Below are positions 34,521-42,833 of a DNA stretch of 64,000 nucleotides, piece after piece (position 1 is the stretch's first letter; every line of letters starts with the position of its first letter). Made by a program: the position numbers and the translations under genes. The notes beneath the pieces are model-generated. The model did not search any database. It was not told the origin of the DNA and saw only the letters and a list, made by a program, of their open reading frames with translations. Source of the DNA: Roseovarius sp. UBA6217 (lineage in GTDB: Bacteria; Pseudomonadota; Alphaproteobacteria; Rhodobacterales; Rhodobacteraceae). The stretch lies in the NCBI GenBank assembly GCA_002421985.1, contig DISF01000053.1:90686-154685 (forward strand), read 5' to 3'.

Positions 34521-35672
34521 CTAGCCAGGCAATCCGAGGACGGCCTTGGACAGGATGTTGCGCTGGATCTCGTTCGATCCACCGTAGATCGTGGTGGGAC
34601 GGGCCTTGTAGAAACTCGACAGGACGTCCACCCCGACATTGCCGACCTGTAGCGGACCGATCGTTCCGCCATCGGGGCCTGCCGCCTCGATCATCAGTTC
34701 GGTTATGCGCTGAAAGCACTCGGTCACCCAGATCTTGAGCATCGAGACATCAGCACCAAGCGTCTCGCCGCGCTTCAATTGGTCGGCAAAACGCGCGTAG
34801 AGCGCGGCATGATCCTCGACGTCGAGAGCTGCCTGTGCGAAACGGTCGCGGAACACCGGATCTTCAAACGCGCCACGGCCACGGGCAAAGCTTTCAAGTT
34901 GCCCGAGCGCGTTCTGGGCCAGGTTCGGCGATCCGATGAAAATGCGCTCGAAGCTCAAAAGCGCCTTGGCCATCGTCCAGCCCTTGTTCAGCTCGCCGAC
35001 AAGGTTCTCCCGGGGCGCGCGGGCATTGTCGAAGAACACCTCGCAGAACTCGGTCTCGCCCGACAGAGTGGTGATGGTGCGCACCTCGATACCGGGCTGA
35101 TCCATAGGCGCGAGAAGGAAGCTGATGCCCTTCTGTTTCATGGGCGCATCCGGGTCGGTGCGCACCAGCATGAAGATATGCGTGGCGTCATGCGCCATTG
35201 TCGTCCAGATTTTTTGACCGTTGATGACGAAGTCGTCGCCATCCATCTCTGCGCGGGTGCGCAGGTTGGCCAGATCAGAGCCGGCACCCGGCTCGGAATA
35301 GCCCTGGCACCAGATGTCCTCGCAGCTCAGGATACGCGGAAGCCAATAGTCTTTCTGCTTCTGGGTGCCGAACTTGATGATAAGCGGGCCGACCATCTGC
35401 ACGCCCATGTCGCGCCCGCGGTTGACACCCCAGCGTTGCTGTTCTTCATAAAAGATCAGCAGCTTGGCCGCGTTCAGCCCCATTCCGCCATATTCCGCGG
35501 GCCAGGCCGGGGCGACCCACCCCTTCGCATGCAGCTTGCGATGCCAATGCTCGATCTCGGCGAATTTCGGGCGGTGCGGCAGATTGCGCAGATCTTCGGG
35601 ATATTCCGCCTCGAAGAACCCGCGCACCTCTTTGCGGAACTCCGCATCGCTCATTGCGTTCCAGTCCGTCAT
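34521..35672 (-). CDS. Acyl-CoA dehydrogenase, larger subunit of a likely heteromer
   Basis: 383 residues. Segments VAPAWPAEYGGMGLNAAKL, GYSEPGAGSDLANLRT, WTTMAHDATHIFMLVRT and the terminal FAD stretch YGGSNEIQRNILSKAVLGL are clear. The G-x-G-Y-x-x-E catalytic stretch is missing and is provided by the upstream gene, as in alpha2beta2 steroid-type dehydrogenases. The ATG at 35672 overlaps the stop of 35669-36793 by 4 bp. The frame open to 35960 is an artefact of high GC. Confidence 0.9.
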   Translation of the reverse strand: MTDWNAMSDAEFRKEVRGFFEAEYPEDLRNLPHRPKFAEIEHWHRKLHAKGWVAPAWPAEYGGMGLNAAKLLIFYEEQQRWGVNRGRDMGVQMVGPLIIKFGTQKQKDYWLPRILSCEDIWCQGYSEPGAGSDLANLRTRAEMDGDDFVINGQKIWTTMAHDATHIFMLVRTDPDAPMKQKGISFLLAPMDQPGIEVRTITTLSGETEFCEVFFDNARAPRENLVGELNKGWTMAKALLSFERIFIGSPNLAQNALGQLESFARGRGAFEDPVFRDRFAQAALDVEDHAALYARFADQLKRGETLGADVSMLKIWVTECFQRITELMIEAAGPDGGTIGPLQVGNVGVDVLSSFYKARPTTIYGGSNEIQRNILSKAVLGLPG

Positions 35673-36793
35673 TGTGCGGCTCCTTCCTGTTCGCGCGCCT
35701 CTAACCAAAGCCGTCTGTGATAGGAGTCGTCGCCCAGCCACGCCGACAAAACCAGCGCCCGGTTCAGGTAGAGCCCGATATCGTACTCGTCGGTATATCC
35801 GACAGCACCGTGCAACTGGATGGCGTCGCGCGTGATCTTCCTGGCGGCCGTAACCGCGCGCGCCTTGGCCCGGCTGGCAAGCCGCGCCCGGACTTTCGGA
35901 TCGGTTTCGCGGTCCATCAGCCCGAGAGCTTCGCGCACCCCGGACTGTGCGACCTCGCACATCACGTTCAGGTCGACAGCGCGGTGCTGAATGACCTGGA
36001 ACGACCCGATGGGCTTGTCGAACTGCTCGCGGGTCTTGATGTATTCAAGCGTAATCTCGAAAGCACGTTCACTCAGGCCGACAAGCTCGGCGGCGGCAAG
36101 CGCCGTAGCATCGCTGATAGCCTCGGCAAGTGCGTCCCGAACCGCACCACCGCTGGCCAACTCCTCAGCCGGAGTGCCGGAGAACGAAAGCTCGCCCATC
36201 GCGCTACCATCGGCTTGCCTCCGTTCCTTGACGGCAAGCCCGTCCGCGCCCGCAGCGACCAGGACGAGAACCGGGCCGGCTCCCCCCTCGGCCACGACCA
36301 GGAAACCCTGCGCGCCGACCGCGCCGACAACCCAGGCCTTGCCGCCGGTCAGTTTTCCGTTCTCGTAGCGGCAGCTTGCTTCGGCGGGGCCACCGTTGGG
36401 GCCGCGCTCCTGCCAGGCGACGGCAAGAACGCATTCGCCGCCGACCAGCTGTTCCAACTTGGCATGATCCGGGCAAAGGCGGCGGAGAAGGCCAAGGCTC
36501 AGTCCGATTGTCATCACCACCGGTTCCGGGGCAATCACCCGGCCGACTTCCTCGGCGATGACGCCCCCGGCAGCAAGGCCCATGCCGAGCCCGCCGTTTT
36601 CGGCGGGAACGGTCACGCCGAAAACGCCTGCCTCGGCCAGTTCGCGGATCATGTCCGCATCCCAGCAGCCGCCGGCATCACGCAGTTTTCTGGATCGTCC
36701 ACTGCCACCCGCGCGCTCAAACAGGGTGCGCGCGCTCTCACGCAGCAGGCGAAGGTCCTCCTGGTCGCTCAAAAGAATATCAGTCTGTGTCAT
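35669..36793 (-). CDS. Acyl-CoA dehydrogenase, smaller subunit of a likely heteromer
   Basis: 374 residues with YIKTREQFDKPIGSFQVIQH and GAVGYTDEYDIGLYLNR, the Glu at about residue 336 being the catalytic base. The C-terminal GGTxEI FAD segment is absent and is found in the partner at 34521. Its start overlaps the MaoC gene by 14 bp. The same split of catalytic and FAD residues is seen in the 10641/11696 pair. Confidence 0.9.
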   Translation of the reverse strand: MTQTDILLSDQEDLRLLRESARTLFERAGGSGRSRKLRDAGGCWDADMIRELAEAGVFGVTVPAENGGLGMGLAAGGVIAEEVGRVIAPEPVVMTIGLSLGLLRRLCPDHAKLEQLVGGECVLAVAWQERGPNGGPAEASCRYENGKLTGGKAWVVGAVGAQGFLVVAEGGAGPVLVLVAAGADGLAVKERRQADGSAMGELSFSGTPAEELASGGAVRDALAEAISDATALAAAELVGLSERAFEITLEYIKTREQFDKPIGSFQVIQHRAVDLNVMCEVAQSGVREALGLMDRETDPKVRARLASRAKARAVTAARKITRDAIQLHGAVGYTDEYDIGLYLNRALVLSAWLGDDSYHRRLWLEAREQEGAAQ

Positions 36794-37229
36794 TTTGTTT
36801 TCGCCGGATCATAACAGGGTTGTCGGTTGAAAATACCACCTCGCCCTTGGGGTTCCTGGCGCTGACGGTATAGTGCAGAACACCTCGGTCGGGCTTGCTT
36901 TTTGACGGCGTAACCGAATTGATCGTCAATTCGATATCGAGGGGTTCGTTCGGCCGCACGGGCCGCAGCCAGCGAAAATTGTCGAAGCCCATACCGCCGA
37001 TATTGGCGACATCGGCCATCAGCTCCGCCATGACCGGCCTGAACACTTCAAGCATCGTCTGAAAGCCCGATGCAATCAGGCTACCGTGTATGGTGGTCGC
37101 ATAGTCCTCGTCGGTGTGCAGGCGTTGCGGGTCCCACTCCTTGGCGAAAGCTATGATCGCCTCTTTGCTCATCGGATCGCTGCGAAAGCGATAAACCTGG
37201 CCCGGCGCGAAGTCATCGAGATACTTCAA
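36780..37229 (-). CDS. MaoC-like (R)-specific enoyl-CoA hydratase domain protein
   Basis: 149 residues, a single hotdog domain. The hydratase stretch FAKEWDPQRLHTDEDYA keeps Asp and His in the D-x4-H arrangement. The strand IELTINSVTPSKSKPDRGVL is typical of MaoC domains. The start is a TTG at 37229, with GGAGG 7 bp before it, overlapping the stop of the transglutaminase-like gene as TTGA. It should add water to the enoyl-CoA made by the ACAD pair downstream, giving the beta-hydroxyacyl-CoA that an aldolase would cleave. Confidence 0.87.
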   Translation of the reverse strand: MKYLDDFAPGQVYRFRSDPMSKEAIIAFAKEWDPQRLHTDEDYATTIHGSLIASGFQTMLEVFRPVMAELMADVANIGGMGFDNFRWLRPVRPNEPLDIELTINSVTPSKSKPDRGVLHYTVSARNPKGEVVFSTDNPVMIRRKQNDTD

Positions 37230-37945
37230 GAGGCCGCCTCCTTTGAAAACCCGGAATCATACCCGCTCGAATCCTTGGCAATTCGCACGCGGTTGAACTC
37301 TTCCAGTTTCGGATAATTTTCCCTGAAAGCTGCCAGAAACTCGGTGATCGGCGCGTCGACGTATAGCCCCCGGTCATTCACATATTCCATGTGCCGGTTA
37401 TTCTGCTCGTCGAATTCGTGGAAAAGAGCGTCGTGATATCCGTCAAACACCAGCGGCTTGACCCCGAATCGTTCGCACAACTCCTTGTTGAACGCAGGGG
37501 TGACCTTGTAGGCCTCACCGTCCAGCCACAACTGAACGTAGCCATGATAGATGAACAGGTCGCTGTCCATCAGCTCTTGCAGCTTGGGCGTGTTCAGGTG
37601 GTTGCGCACATCCGCAAATCCCAGAGCGGCGGGAATACCGACGGCCCGCAGACAGGCCGCAAGAAGGATTGCCTTGGGCACGCAAAATGTCGCTTCCGCT
37701 CCGGCGATTCGACTGGCGCGATACGAATCCTCGTCCAGCGCGAAACAATAGGGATCGTAACGGATATCATCGCGAACCGCCTCGAACAGCCGGATTGCCT
37801 TGTCGCGGCTTGATGTGTCTGGGGGAAGATCACGCAATGCCCCGGACACGAAAGCCTGCACTTCAAGGCTGTCGCTTTCGACAAAATGCGACGGCATGAC
37901 ATACCGTGCCGCCTCTGCCGACAGGTCGTCTTTCGACTGTGCCAT
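37226..37945 (-). CDS. Transglutaminase-like domain protein
   Basis: 239 residues, no signal peptide, so probably cytoplasmic. It shows the transglutaminase-like core: Cys88 in ATFCVPKAILLAACLRAVGI and His134 in YHGYVQLWLDG. The third position, normally Asp, reads T in YKVTPAFN, as in one cytoplasmic subgroup of the superfamily. Such proteins usually hydrolyse or form amide bonds. It heads a beta-oxidation operon behind an operator-bearing promoter, so an amide or thioester step on the substrate is possible, for instance removal of an amino-acid conjugate; this is speculative. The ATG at 37945 has a G-rich site upstream. Confidence 0.82.
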   Translation of the reverse strand: MAQSKDDLSAEAARYVMPSHFVESDSLEVQAFVSGALRDLPPDTSSRDKAIRLFEAVRDDIRYDPYCFALDEDSYRASRIAGAEATFCVPKAILLAACLRAVGIPAALGFADVRNHLNTPKLQELMDSDLFIYHGYVQLWLDGEAYKVTPAFNKELCERFGVKPLVFDGYHDALFHEFDEQNNRHMEYVNDRGLYVDAPITEFLAAFRENYPKLEEFNRVRIAKDSSGYDSGFSKEAAS

Positions 37946-37964
37946 TAGCCCCCCTCTCTCTCTT

Positions 37965-37980
37965 TCTAACAAGTGTTAGA
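37965..37980. promoter_or_regulatory. Operator-like inverted repeat TCTAACA-AG-TGTTAGA
   Basis: Perfect 7-bp arms separated by 2 bp, the architecture of TetR-family operators. It overlaps the -10 element of the promoter described at 37978-38006, so a bound protein would block transcription of the operon 37945-32457. The second copy is at 41619. Confidence 0.7.
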
Positions 37981-38006
37981 TTAATGGTGAAAACCCTACC
38001 CGTCAA
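37978..38006 (-). promoter_or_regulatory. Sigma-70-type promoter for the transglutaminase/ACAD operon
   Basis: Read on the minus strand: -35 TTGACG (38006-38001), a 17-bp spacer and -10 TAATCT (37983-37978). The start codon at 37945 is 33 bp further on, giving a short leader with a G-rich ribosome site. Confidence 0.65.
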
Positions 38007-38012
38007 CGGGGT

Positions 38013-39149
38013 TCATTCTTTCTTCTGCGATTCCACGCCGAAGCGGGCGTTGTCTTCTCCCAAGACCGCCGCACGTCCGACAGAGCCGGCCTGCGAACGG
38101 AACTCGGGCGCGATCGGCAGCGGAAGCGCAGGCACCTCCCGACCGGAAATGTTCAACTTCCGCCCAAACACGCCCCGTGCGGTGAAATGCGGATCGGTCG
38201 CGGCTTCGGCAGGTGTTTTCACCACCGAACAGCAACAGTCCGCCGCCGACAGCAATGGCCCCCAATGCGTTGACGGCTGGCTTCCGAGACGGCGCGCAAC
38301 TTCTGCGGCACAGGCAACCGGGTCGCTCCAGTCGTCGCGAAGATCCTCGGGCAGGCCAATAACATCGCAGAAGGCTTGCCAGAATTTCTCTTCCAGCGAA
38401 CCGACCGCGATCTGCCGGCCATCCGCCGCCGAATAAAGCCGATAGCGGGCAAGTCCGCCGGTCAGGCGGCTGGCAGCATTGTCAATCGCCTGCCCCGCGA
38501 TCACACCTTCCGCATGCGCCCAGTAGGCGAAGGCAAATGCTCCCTCGGACATCGCAATATCGAGGTGAACCCCCTGCCCGCTTTGCTGCCGCGCCATCAA
38601 GGCAAGCAGGATATTGACGACCGCAGGATAGGTGCCGCCGCCGATATCCGCGACCAGCGCGAACGGCATCGTCGGGCGGTCATCCGGTCCACGGCTCAGC
38701 GACAGGACGCCCGCATCACTGACGTAATTGAGGTCATGGCCCGCCACCGTGGCCTTTGGCCCGGTCTGGCCATAACCTGTGATCGAACAATAGACGATTC
38801 CCGGATTGATCGCGCGCACGGCCTCATATCCCAATCCGAGCCGCTCCATCACGCCGGGGCGGAACTGCTCGACCAGGACATCGGCCTTCTCAAGCAAGGG
38901 ACGCAGAACATCGAGCGCGTCCTTCGATTTCAGATCAATCGCCACCGATCGCTTGCCGTGGTTCAACACGGCAAACCCGATGCTCACATCGTCGATCTTG
39001 GGGTCTGTGTGTCGCGCGTCCTCGCCTGTCACGGGACGTTCGAACTTTATCACCTCGGCCCCGGCCTCGGACAGCATGAGCGTTGCCATCGGGCCGGGAA
39101 GAAGGGTGCTGAAATCCAGCACCAGAATATCCTTGAGTGGTTGCGTCAT
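38013..39149 (-). CDS. CaiB/BaiF family III CoA transferase
   Basis: 378 residues. It has the N-terminal ILVLDFSTLLPGPMATLMLS, VLNHGKRSVAIDLKS, and LVADIGGGTYPAV, where the Asp is the expected catalytic residue. It resembles alpha-methylacyl-CoA racemase relatives in overall length, so epimerisation of a methyl-branched CoA ester is a real alternative to CoA transfer. The ATG at 39149 follows the hydratase stop; a GTG at 39179 would overlap it. Last gene of the operon 41573-38013. Confidence 0.88.
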   Translation of the reverse strand: MTQPLKDILVLDFSTLLPGPMATLMLSEAGAEVIKFERPVTGEDARHTDPKIDDVSIGFAVLNHGKRSVAIDLKSKDALDVLRPLLEKADVLVEQFRPGVMERLGLGYEAVRAINPGIVYCSITGYGQTGPKATVAGHDLNYVSDAGVLSLSRGPDDRPTMPFALVADIGGGTYPAVVNILLALMARQQSGQGVHLDIAMSEGAFAFAYWAHAEGVIAGQAIDNAASRLTGGLARYRLYSAADGRQIAVGSLEEKFWQAFCDVIGLPEDLRDDWSDPVACAAEVARRLGSQPSTHWGPLLSAADCCCSVVKTPAEAATDPHFTARGVFGRKLNISGREVPALPLPIAPEFRSQAGSVGRAAVLGEDNARFGVESQKKE

Positions 39150-39159
39150 CGTTTTTGCC

Positions 39160-40017
39160 TCATGCGAAACGCGCGGCACCGTTGTTCAGAACCACGACAT
39201 CGCGTGTCGGGATCGACGCGCGGAATCGGGCCTCGCCCCCCTCTTCCCAAATCTCGAACCGCACGGTTTCGCCCGGATAAACCGGAGCAGAAAACCGCAC
39301 GTCCAAACCGACAAGCCGGGCCGCGTCATAGTCAAGCAATGACTTCAAAATCGCCCGCGCCGCCAGACCATAGGTCGCCAGACCGTGCAGGATCGGCCGG
39401 TCAAACCCGACCGAGCGGGCAACATCGGGGTCGGCATGAAGCGGGTTCATGTCGCCGCTGAGCCGGTAGATCAGCGCCTGGCGCGGAAGCGTTTCGATAT
39501 CACATATGTGATCGGGCGCCCGGTCCGGCAGCACCGCCGGATTCGGGCCGGGCCTGTTCTCGCCGCCGAATCCGCCATCGCCCCGGCAAAAGGCCGACAT
39601 CGCCACGCGCGCCAGCTTGTCGCCTGTGTCGGCGTCGATGATCTCACGGCTTTGATAGATAACCGCGCCCTTGCCCTCGCCCTTGTCCGAGATGAAGTCG
39701 ATCTTGCTGCGGCCGATGATATTGGCCTTCACGGGCAGCGGCTTGTAGATGTCCAGCCACTGTTCGCCGTGCAGCACTTTCTGCCAGTTCACACCGGCCT
39801 TGGGATCGCGCAGCCAGAAGCCGGGATATCCCATCGTGACCGCCATCGAGGGAACCGCCTTCAGGCCGTCCTCATAAACAAAGGCGAGTTCCTTCTTGTC
39901 GGTCGGATCCTCACCGAATCCCAGCCCCAGCGCATAGAGGATGGTATCGCGCTCGGTCAGCGTCTGCCGGACCTCTTCAAAATCCCAGTTTGAAAGCGCT
40001 TCGAAATCCAACGGCAT
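39160..40017 (-). CDS. Two-domain MaoC/hydratase 2 family enoyl-CoA hydratase
   Basis: 285 residues forming a double hotdog like the hydratase 2 part of multifunctional enzyme 2. The C-terminal half carries YRLSGDMNPLHADPDVARSV, with Asp and His of the dyad in the D-x4-H stretch, and FDRPILHGL. It should make an (R)-3-hydroxyacyl-CoA. The next gene downstream in the metabolic sense is the aldolase at 40041, encoded 23 bp upstream, so hydration followed by retro-aldol cleavage is a coherent pair. A CACATATGTG copy occurs inside the coding sequence at 39501. Confidence 0.9.
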   Translation of the reverse strand: MPLDFEALSNWDFEEVRQTLTERDTILYALGLGFGEDPTDKKELAFVYEDGLKAVPSMAVTMGYPGFWLRDPKAGVNWQKVLHGEQWLDIYKPLPVKANIIGRSKIDFISDKGEGKGAVIYQSREIIDADTGDKLARVAMSAFCRGDGGFGGENRPGPNPAVLPDRAPDHICDIETLPRQALIYRLSGDMNPLHADPDVARSVGFDRPILHGLATYGLAARAILKSLLDYDAARLVGLDVRFSAPVYPGETVRFEIWEEGGEARFRASIPTRDVVVLNNGAARFA

Positions 40018-40040
40018 GATCTTTCCTCCCTTGATCGCTG

Positions 40041-41192
40041 TCAGAGCGTGTTTTGTGATCCAAGAATTGCCGTGACCTGGCTGGACAACACACCACCGTT
40101 ACCGTGGGCCAATGCCACATCGACATCCTTCAACTGAATGCCGGGCGCGTCGCCCCGGATCTGGCGCGCGGCCTCGATCACGGTGAAAATACCGTACATT
40201 CCGGGATGCACACAGGACAGCCCCCCGCCATTTGTATTCACCGGCAAGACACCGCCCGGCGCGATACGCCCGCCCTCGACAAAGGCCCCGCCCTCGCCCT
40301 TGGCGCAGAAGCCGAGATCTTCGAGGAACAGAATCGTGTTGATGGTGAAAGCGTCGTAGAGTTCGACCGCCTGAATGTCGCCGGGCGACATGCCCGCCGC
40401 AGCAAAGGCGCGCCTGCCCGACTCGCGGGCCGCCGTCACTGTGAAATCCTTCATCTGCGAAATCTGCCGGTGCGAGCTGTGCGCCGCACTGCCCAGAACG
40501 TAAACCGGCGCCTTGGGGAAATCCTTTGCGCGGTCAGCACGCACCATCACGATCGCACCACCGCCATCCGTCACAAGGCAGCAATCGCGCACGGTCAGCG
40601 GGTCCCCCACCATGCGCGCGCCGAGCACGTCCTCGCGCGTGAGCGGACCGCGCTCGAACGCTTCGGGATTATGCTGCGCCCATGCCCGCGCAGACACCGC
40701 CACGTCCGCCAATTGTTCGCGCGTGGTGCCATATTCGTGCATGTGCCGTGCCGCCGCCATCGCATAGGCGGAGATCGGATAGCGCGGATTATATGGTGCC
40801 TCATAGGCCGGCGGGCGTGACGCCGTCACCAGTTTTCCCGAGGCGGTGCGTTGGTTGGAGCCATAAACGATCAACGCGACATCACAAAGCCCGGCGTCAA
40901 GCGCCATGGTCGCGGATGTCAGATAATTCACGAACGACGATCCGCCCAGCATGGTGCCGTCGATGAAGCGGGGCTGAATGCCCAGGTATTCAGCCGCCAT
41001 GAGCGCAGGCATGCTGTCTTCCATCATGGTGCAGAACAGCCCGTCCACGGCGGACAGTTTCAGCCCGGCATCGTCAAGCGCCGCAAGCGCGGACTGCGCC
41101 ATGACATCATAGGCCGTCAGCCCATGCGCCTCTCCGAAACCGGCATGCCCCGTGCCAACAATCGCGGATTTCCCCCGAAGTTCATTGGCCAT
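40041..41192 (-). CDS. Thiolase-fold Ltp2-like aldolase
   Basis: A complete 383-residue member with a strong GGAGG site. GTMLGGSS shows Gly83 where thiolases have the nucleophilic Cys. The HDCF loop reads LYDAF (Tyr279), followed by HPGMYG (His329, Tyr333) and HGNGG in place of C-x-G-G-G. It is clearly closer to 21804-22949 than to the partial copy at the left edge (shared GSNQRTASGK and DVAVxARAWAQ). Partner DUF35 gene ends 3 bp upstream. The nearby two-domain hydratase would supply its beta-hydroxyacyl-CoA substrate. Confidence 0.88.
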   Translation of the reverse strand: MANELRGKSAIVGTGHAGFGEAHGLTAYDVMAQSALAALDDAGLKLSAVDGLFCTMMEDSMPALMAAEYLGIQPRFIDGTMLGGSSFVNYLTSATMALDAGLCDVALIVYGSNQRTASGKLVTASRPPAYEAPYNPRYPISAYAMAAARHMHEYGTTREQLADVAVSARAWAQHNPEAFERGPLTREDVLGARMVGDPLTVRDCCLVTDGGGAIVMVRADRAKDFPKAPVYVLGSAAHSSHRQISQMKDFTVTAARESGRRAFAAAGMSPGDIQAVELYDAFTINTILFLEDLGFCAKGEGGAFVEGGRIAPGGVLPVNTNGGGLSCVHPGMYGIFTVIEAARQIRGDAPGIQLKDVDVALAHGNGGVLSSQVTAILGSQNTL

Positions 41193-41195
41193 GAG

Positions 41196-41573
41196 TTACA
41201 CCTCCACCGGCTTGAAAAGCACGACCGGGGCCCCCTCGGCCTCTCCCACAAAGGCGGTCACGGCCATGTCGATGACAACGTCACCGGGGGCAATGCCCTC
41301 GACCCGGCTCATCATCCGAACGCCCTCCTCCAGCTCGACCATGCACACATTGTAATCGCCGCCGTGCTCGGGCTTGCGGCGCACCACCGTGGTGGCGTGG
41401 ACCCGGCCCTTGCCGCTGGCAGGTATCCATGAAATCGCGGCACTATGGCAATGCGGGCACACGACCCTTGGAAAGAAATGAAAGGCTCCGCAGTCATCGC
41501 ACTTTGGCAGCAGGATTTCCTTGTTGGCGAGCGCGCGCTGAAAAGTCTGGTCTGGCCCTTTGGCGTCCGGCAC
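41196..41573 (-). CDS. DUF35 OB-fold/zinc-ribbon partner of the aldolase
   Basis: 125 residues with zinc ribbon C25-x2-C28, C39-x2-C42 and OB-fold segment VVRRKPEHGGDYNVCMVELE. The start is a GTG at 41573 with AAGGAGG 6 bp before it. First gene of the operon that continues with aldolase, hydratase and CoA transferase; its promoter region holds the operator-like repeat at 41619. Confidence 0.87.
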   Translation of the reverse strand: MPDAKGPDQTFQRALANKEILLPKCDDCGAFHFFPRVVCPHCHSAAISWIPASGKGRVHATTVVRRKPEHGGDYNVCMVELEEGVRMMSRVEGIAPGDVVIDMAVTAFVGEAEGAPVVLFKPVEV

Positions 41574-41607
41574 CGGTGGCCTCCTTCGAGTGTTTGTGTT
41601 AAACCTG

Positions 41608-41636
41608 TTGTCTTAGTTTCTAACATTTGTTAGATT
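41608..41636 (+). promoter_or_regulatory. Sigma-70-type promoter for the tandem CoA-transferase operon
   Basis: -35 TTGTCT (41608-41613), a 17-bp spacer and -10 TAGATT (41631-41636). The spacer contains almost the whole operator-like repeat. For the leftward DUF35 operon, TTGACT on the minus strand (41643-41638) is a possible -35, but its -10 is unclear. Confidence 0.6.
41619..41634. promoter_or_regulatory. Operator-like inverted repeat TCTAACA-TT-TGTTAGA
   Basis: Same 7-bp arms as the repeat at 37965, differing only in the two central bases. It lies between the divergent starts at 41573 and 41670 and between the -35 and -10 of the rightward promoter, so one repressor could silence both operons. 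Confidence 0.7.
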
Positions 41637-41669
41637 TAGTCAAGCCCCCAAGACCACATCGGGAAAGCC

Positions 41670-42815
41670 ATGTCAGAAACAAACTCAGCCCCCCTCTCCG
41701 GCAAACTCGTCATCGCACTCGAACAGGCGGTGGCAGCTCCTTTTTGCTCATCGCGGCTGGCGGATGCCGGTGCGCGCGTGATCAAGGTCGAGCGCAAGGG
41801 TGACGGCGATTTCGCCCGCGCCTATGACACCGCCGCGAATGGCGAAAGCGCCTATTTCACATGGTTGAACCGGGGCAAGGAATCTGTCGCGCTGGATATC
41901 AAGGCCGAAGAGGACCGCGCGATTCTATTGAGGATGCTGGAGAATGCAGACGTGTTCATCCAAAATCTTCTTCCCGGCGCGCTGGCCAAGTTAGGGCTCG
42001 ATTCGGCCACCTTGAGACAAAGATTTCCGCGCCTCGTGACCTGCGACATCACCGGCTACGGCGAAGATGGCCCGATGCGAAACGCCAAGGCTTATGACCT
42101 TCTGGTGCAGTGCGAAAGCGGCCTGGCCTCGGTGACCGGCACGCCGGACGCGCCCGGTCGGGTTGGGGTGTCGGTCTGCGATATCGCCACCGGCATGACA
42201 GCCCATGCCGGGATCTGCGAAGCGCTGGTCGGGCGTGATCGCACCGGCAAGGGCAGCGGCGTTTCGGTGGCAATGTTTGACGTGATGGCCGACTGGATGG
42301 CGGTTCCGCTGCTCTATTACGACTACCTCGGCAAAATGACACCGCGTGTCGGACTGAACCACACGGTCATCTGCCCGTACGGGGCATATGAGTGCAGGGA
42401 CGGTCATCTCGTCGTCATCACCGTGCAGCACAGCGGCGAATGGCAGAGATTCTGTGAACACATACTGGGCGACGCGACTCTGGCAACCGACCCCCGGTTT
42501 CATGACAACTCGGCGCGACTTGAAAACAAGCCCGCGCTCGAAGCGCTCATCAAGGCAGAGTTCGCCGCCCATGACCGCGTCGAGATTCTGAAACGGCTTG
42601 ACGCGGCGGGCATCGCATCCGGGGCCGTGAACGATGTGGTCTCCCTGTCCAGCCACCCGCAACTCGACAGGACCACCATTGGCACACCCTCCGGCGAAAT
42701 CAACATCCCTGCGCCCCCGATCCGGCGCAGCATCGGCAACACGAAACTTGGATCCTGTCCTGCCCTGGACGCAAATGGCAAATCCCTACGAACCGAATTT
42801 GCGGTTCGGTCCTAG
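41670..42815 (+). CDS. CaiB/BaiF family III CoA transferase
   Basis: 381 residues. It carries LVIALEQAVAAPFCSSRLAD, VIKVERKGDGDFAR and LNRGKESVALDIKAE, with the likely catalytic Asp in VGVSVCDIATG. First of two adjacent, non-identical transferases. Its relatives include succinyl-CoA or propionyl-CoA-dependent transferases and mesaconyl-CoA C1-C4 transferase. It starts 27-34 bp after the operator/promoter region. The next gene follows after 18 bp. Confidence 0.9.
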   Translation: MSETNSAPLSGKLVIALEQAVAAPFCSSRLADAGARVIKVERKGDGDFARAYDTAANGESAYFTWLNRGKESVALDIKAEEDRAILLRMLENADVFIQNLLPGALAKLGLDSATLRQRFPRLVTCDITGYGEDGPMRNAKAYDLLVQCESGLASVTGTPDAPGRVGVSVCDIATGMTAHAGICEALVGRDRTGKGSGVSVAMFDVMADWMAVPLLYYDYLGKMTPRVGLNHTVICPYGAYECRDGHLVVITVQHSGEWQRFCEHILGDATLATDPRFHDNSARLENKPALEALIKAEFAAHDRVEILKRLDAAGIASGAVNDVVSLSSHPQLDRTTIGTPSGEINIPAPPIRRSIGNTKLGSCPALDANGKSLRTEFAVRS

Positions 42816-42833
42816 ACCTTGAAAGCAGCCCCG

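Noticed and set aside
39501..39510. Fourth copy of CACATATGTG
   Set aside because: Lies inside the hydratase coding sequence (codons for H-I-C-D), so it is not counted as an operator, although its rare-codon spelling is curious.
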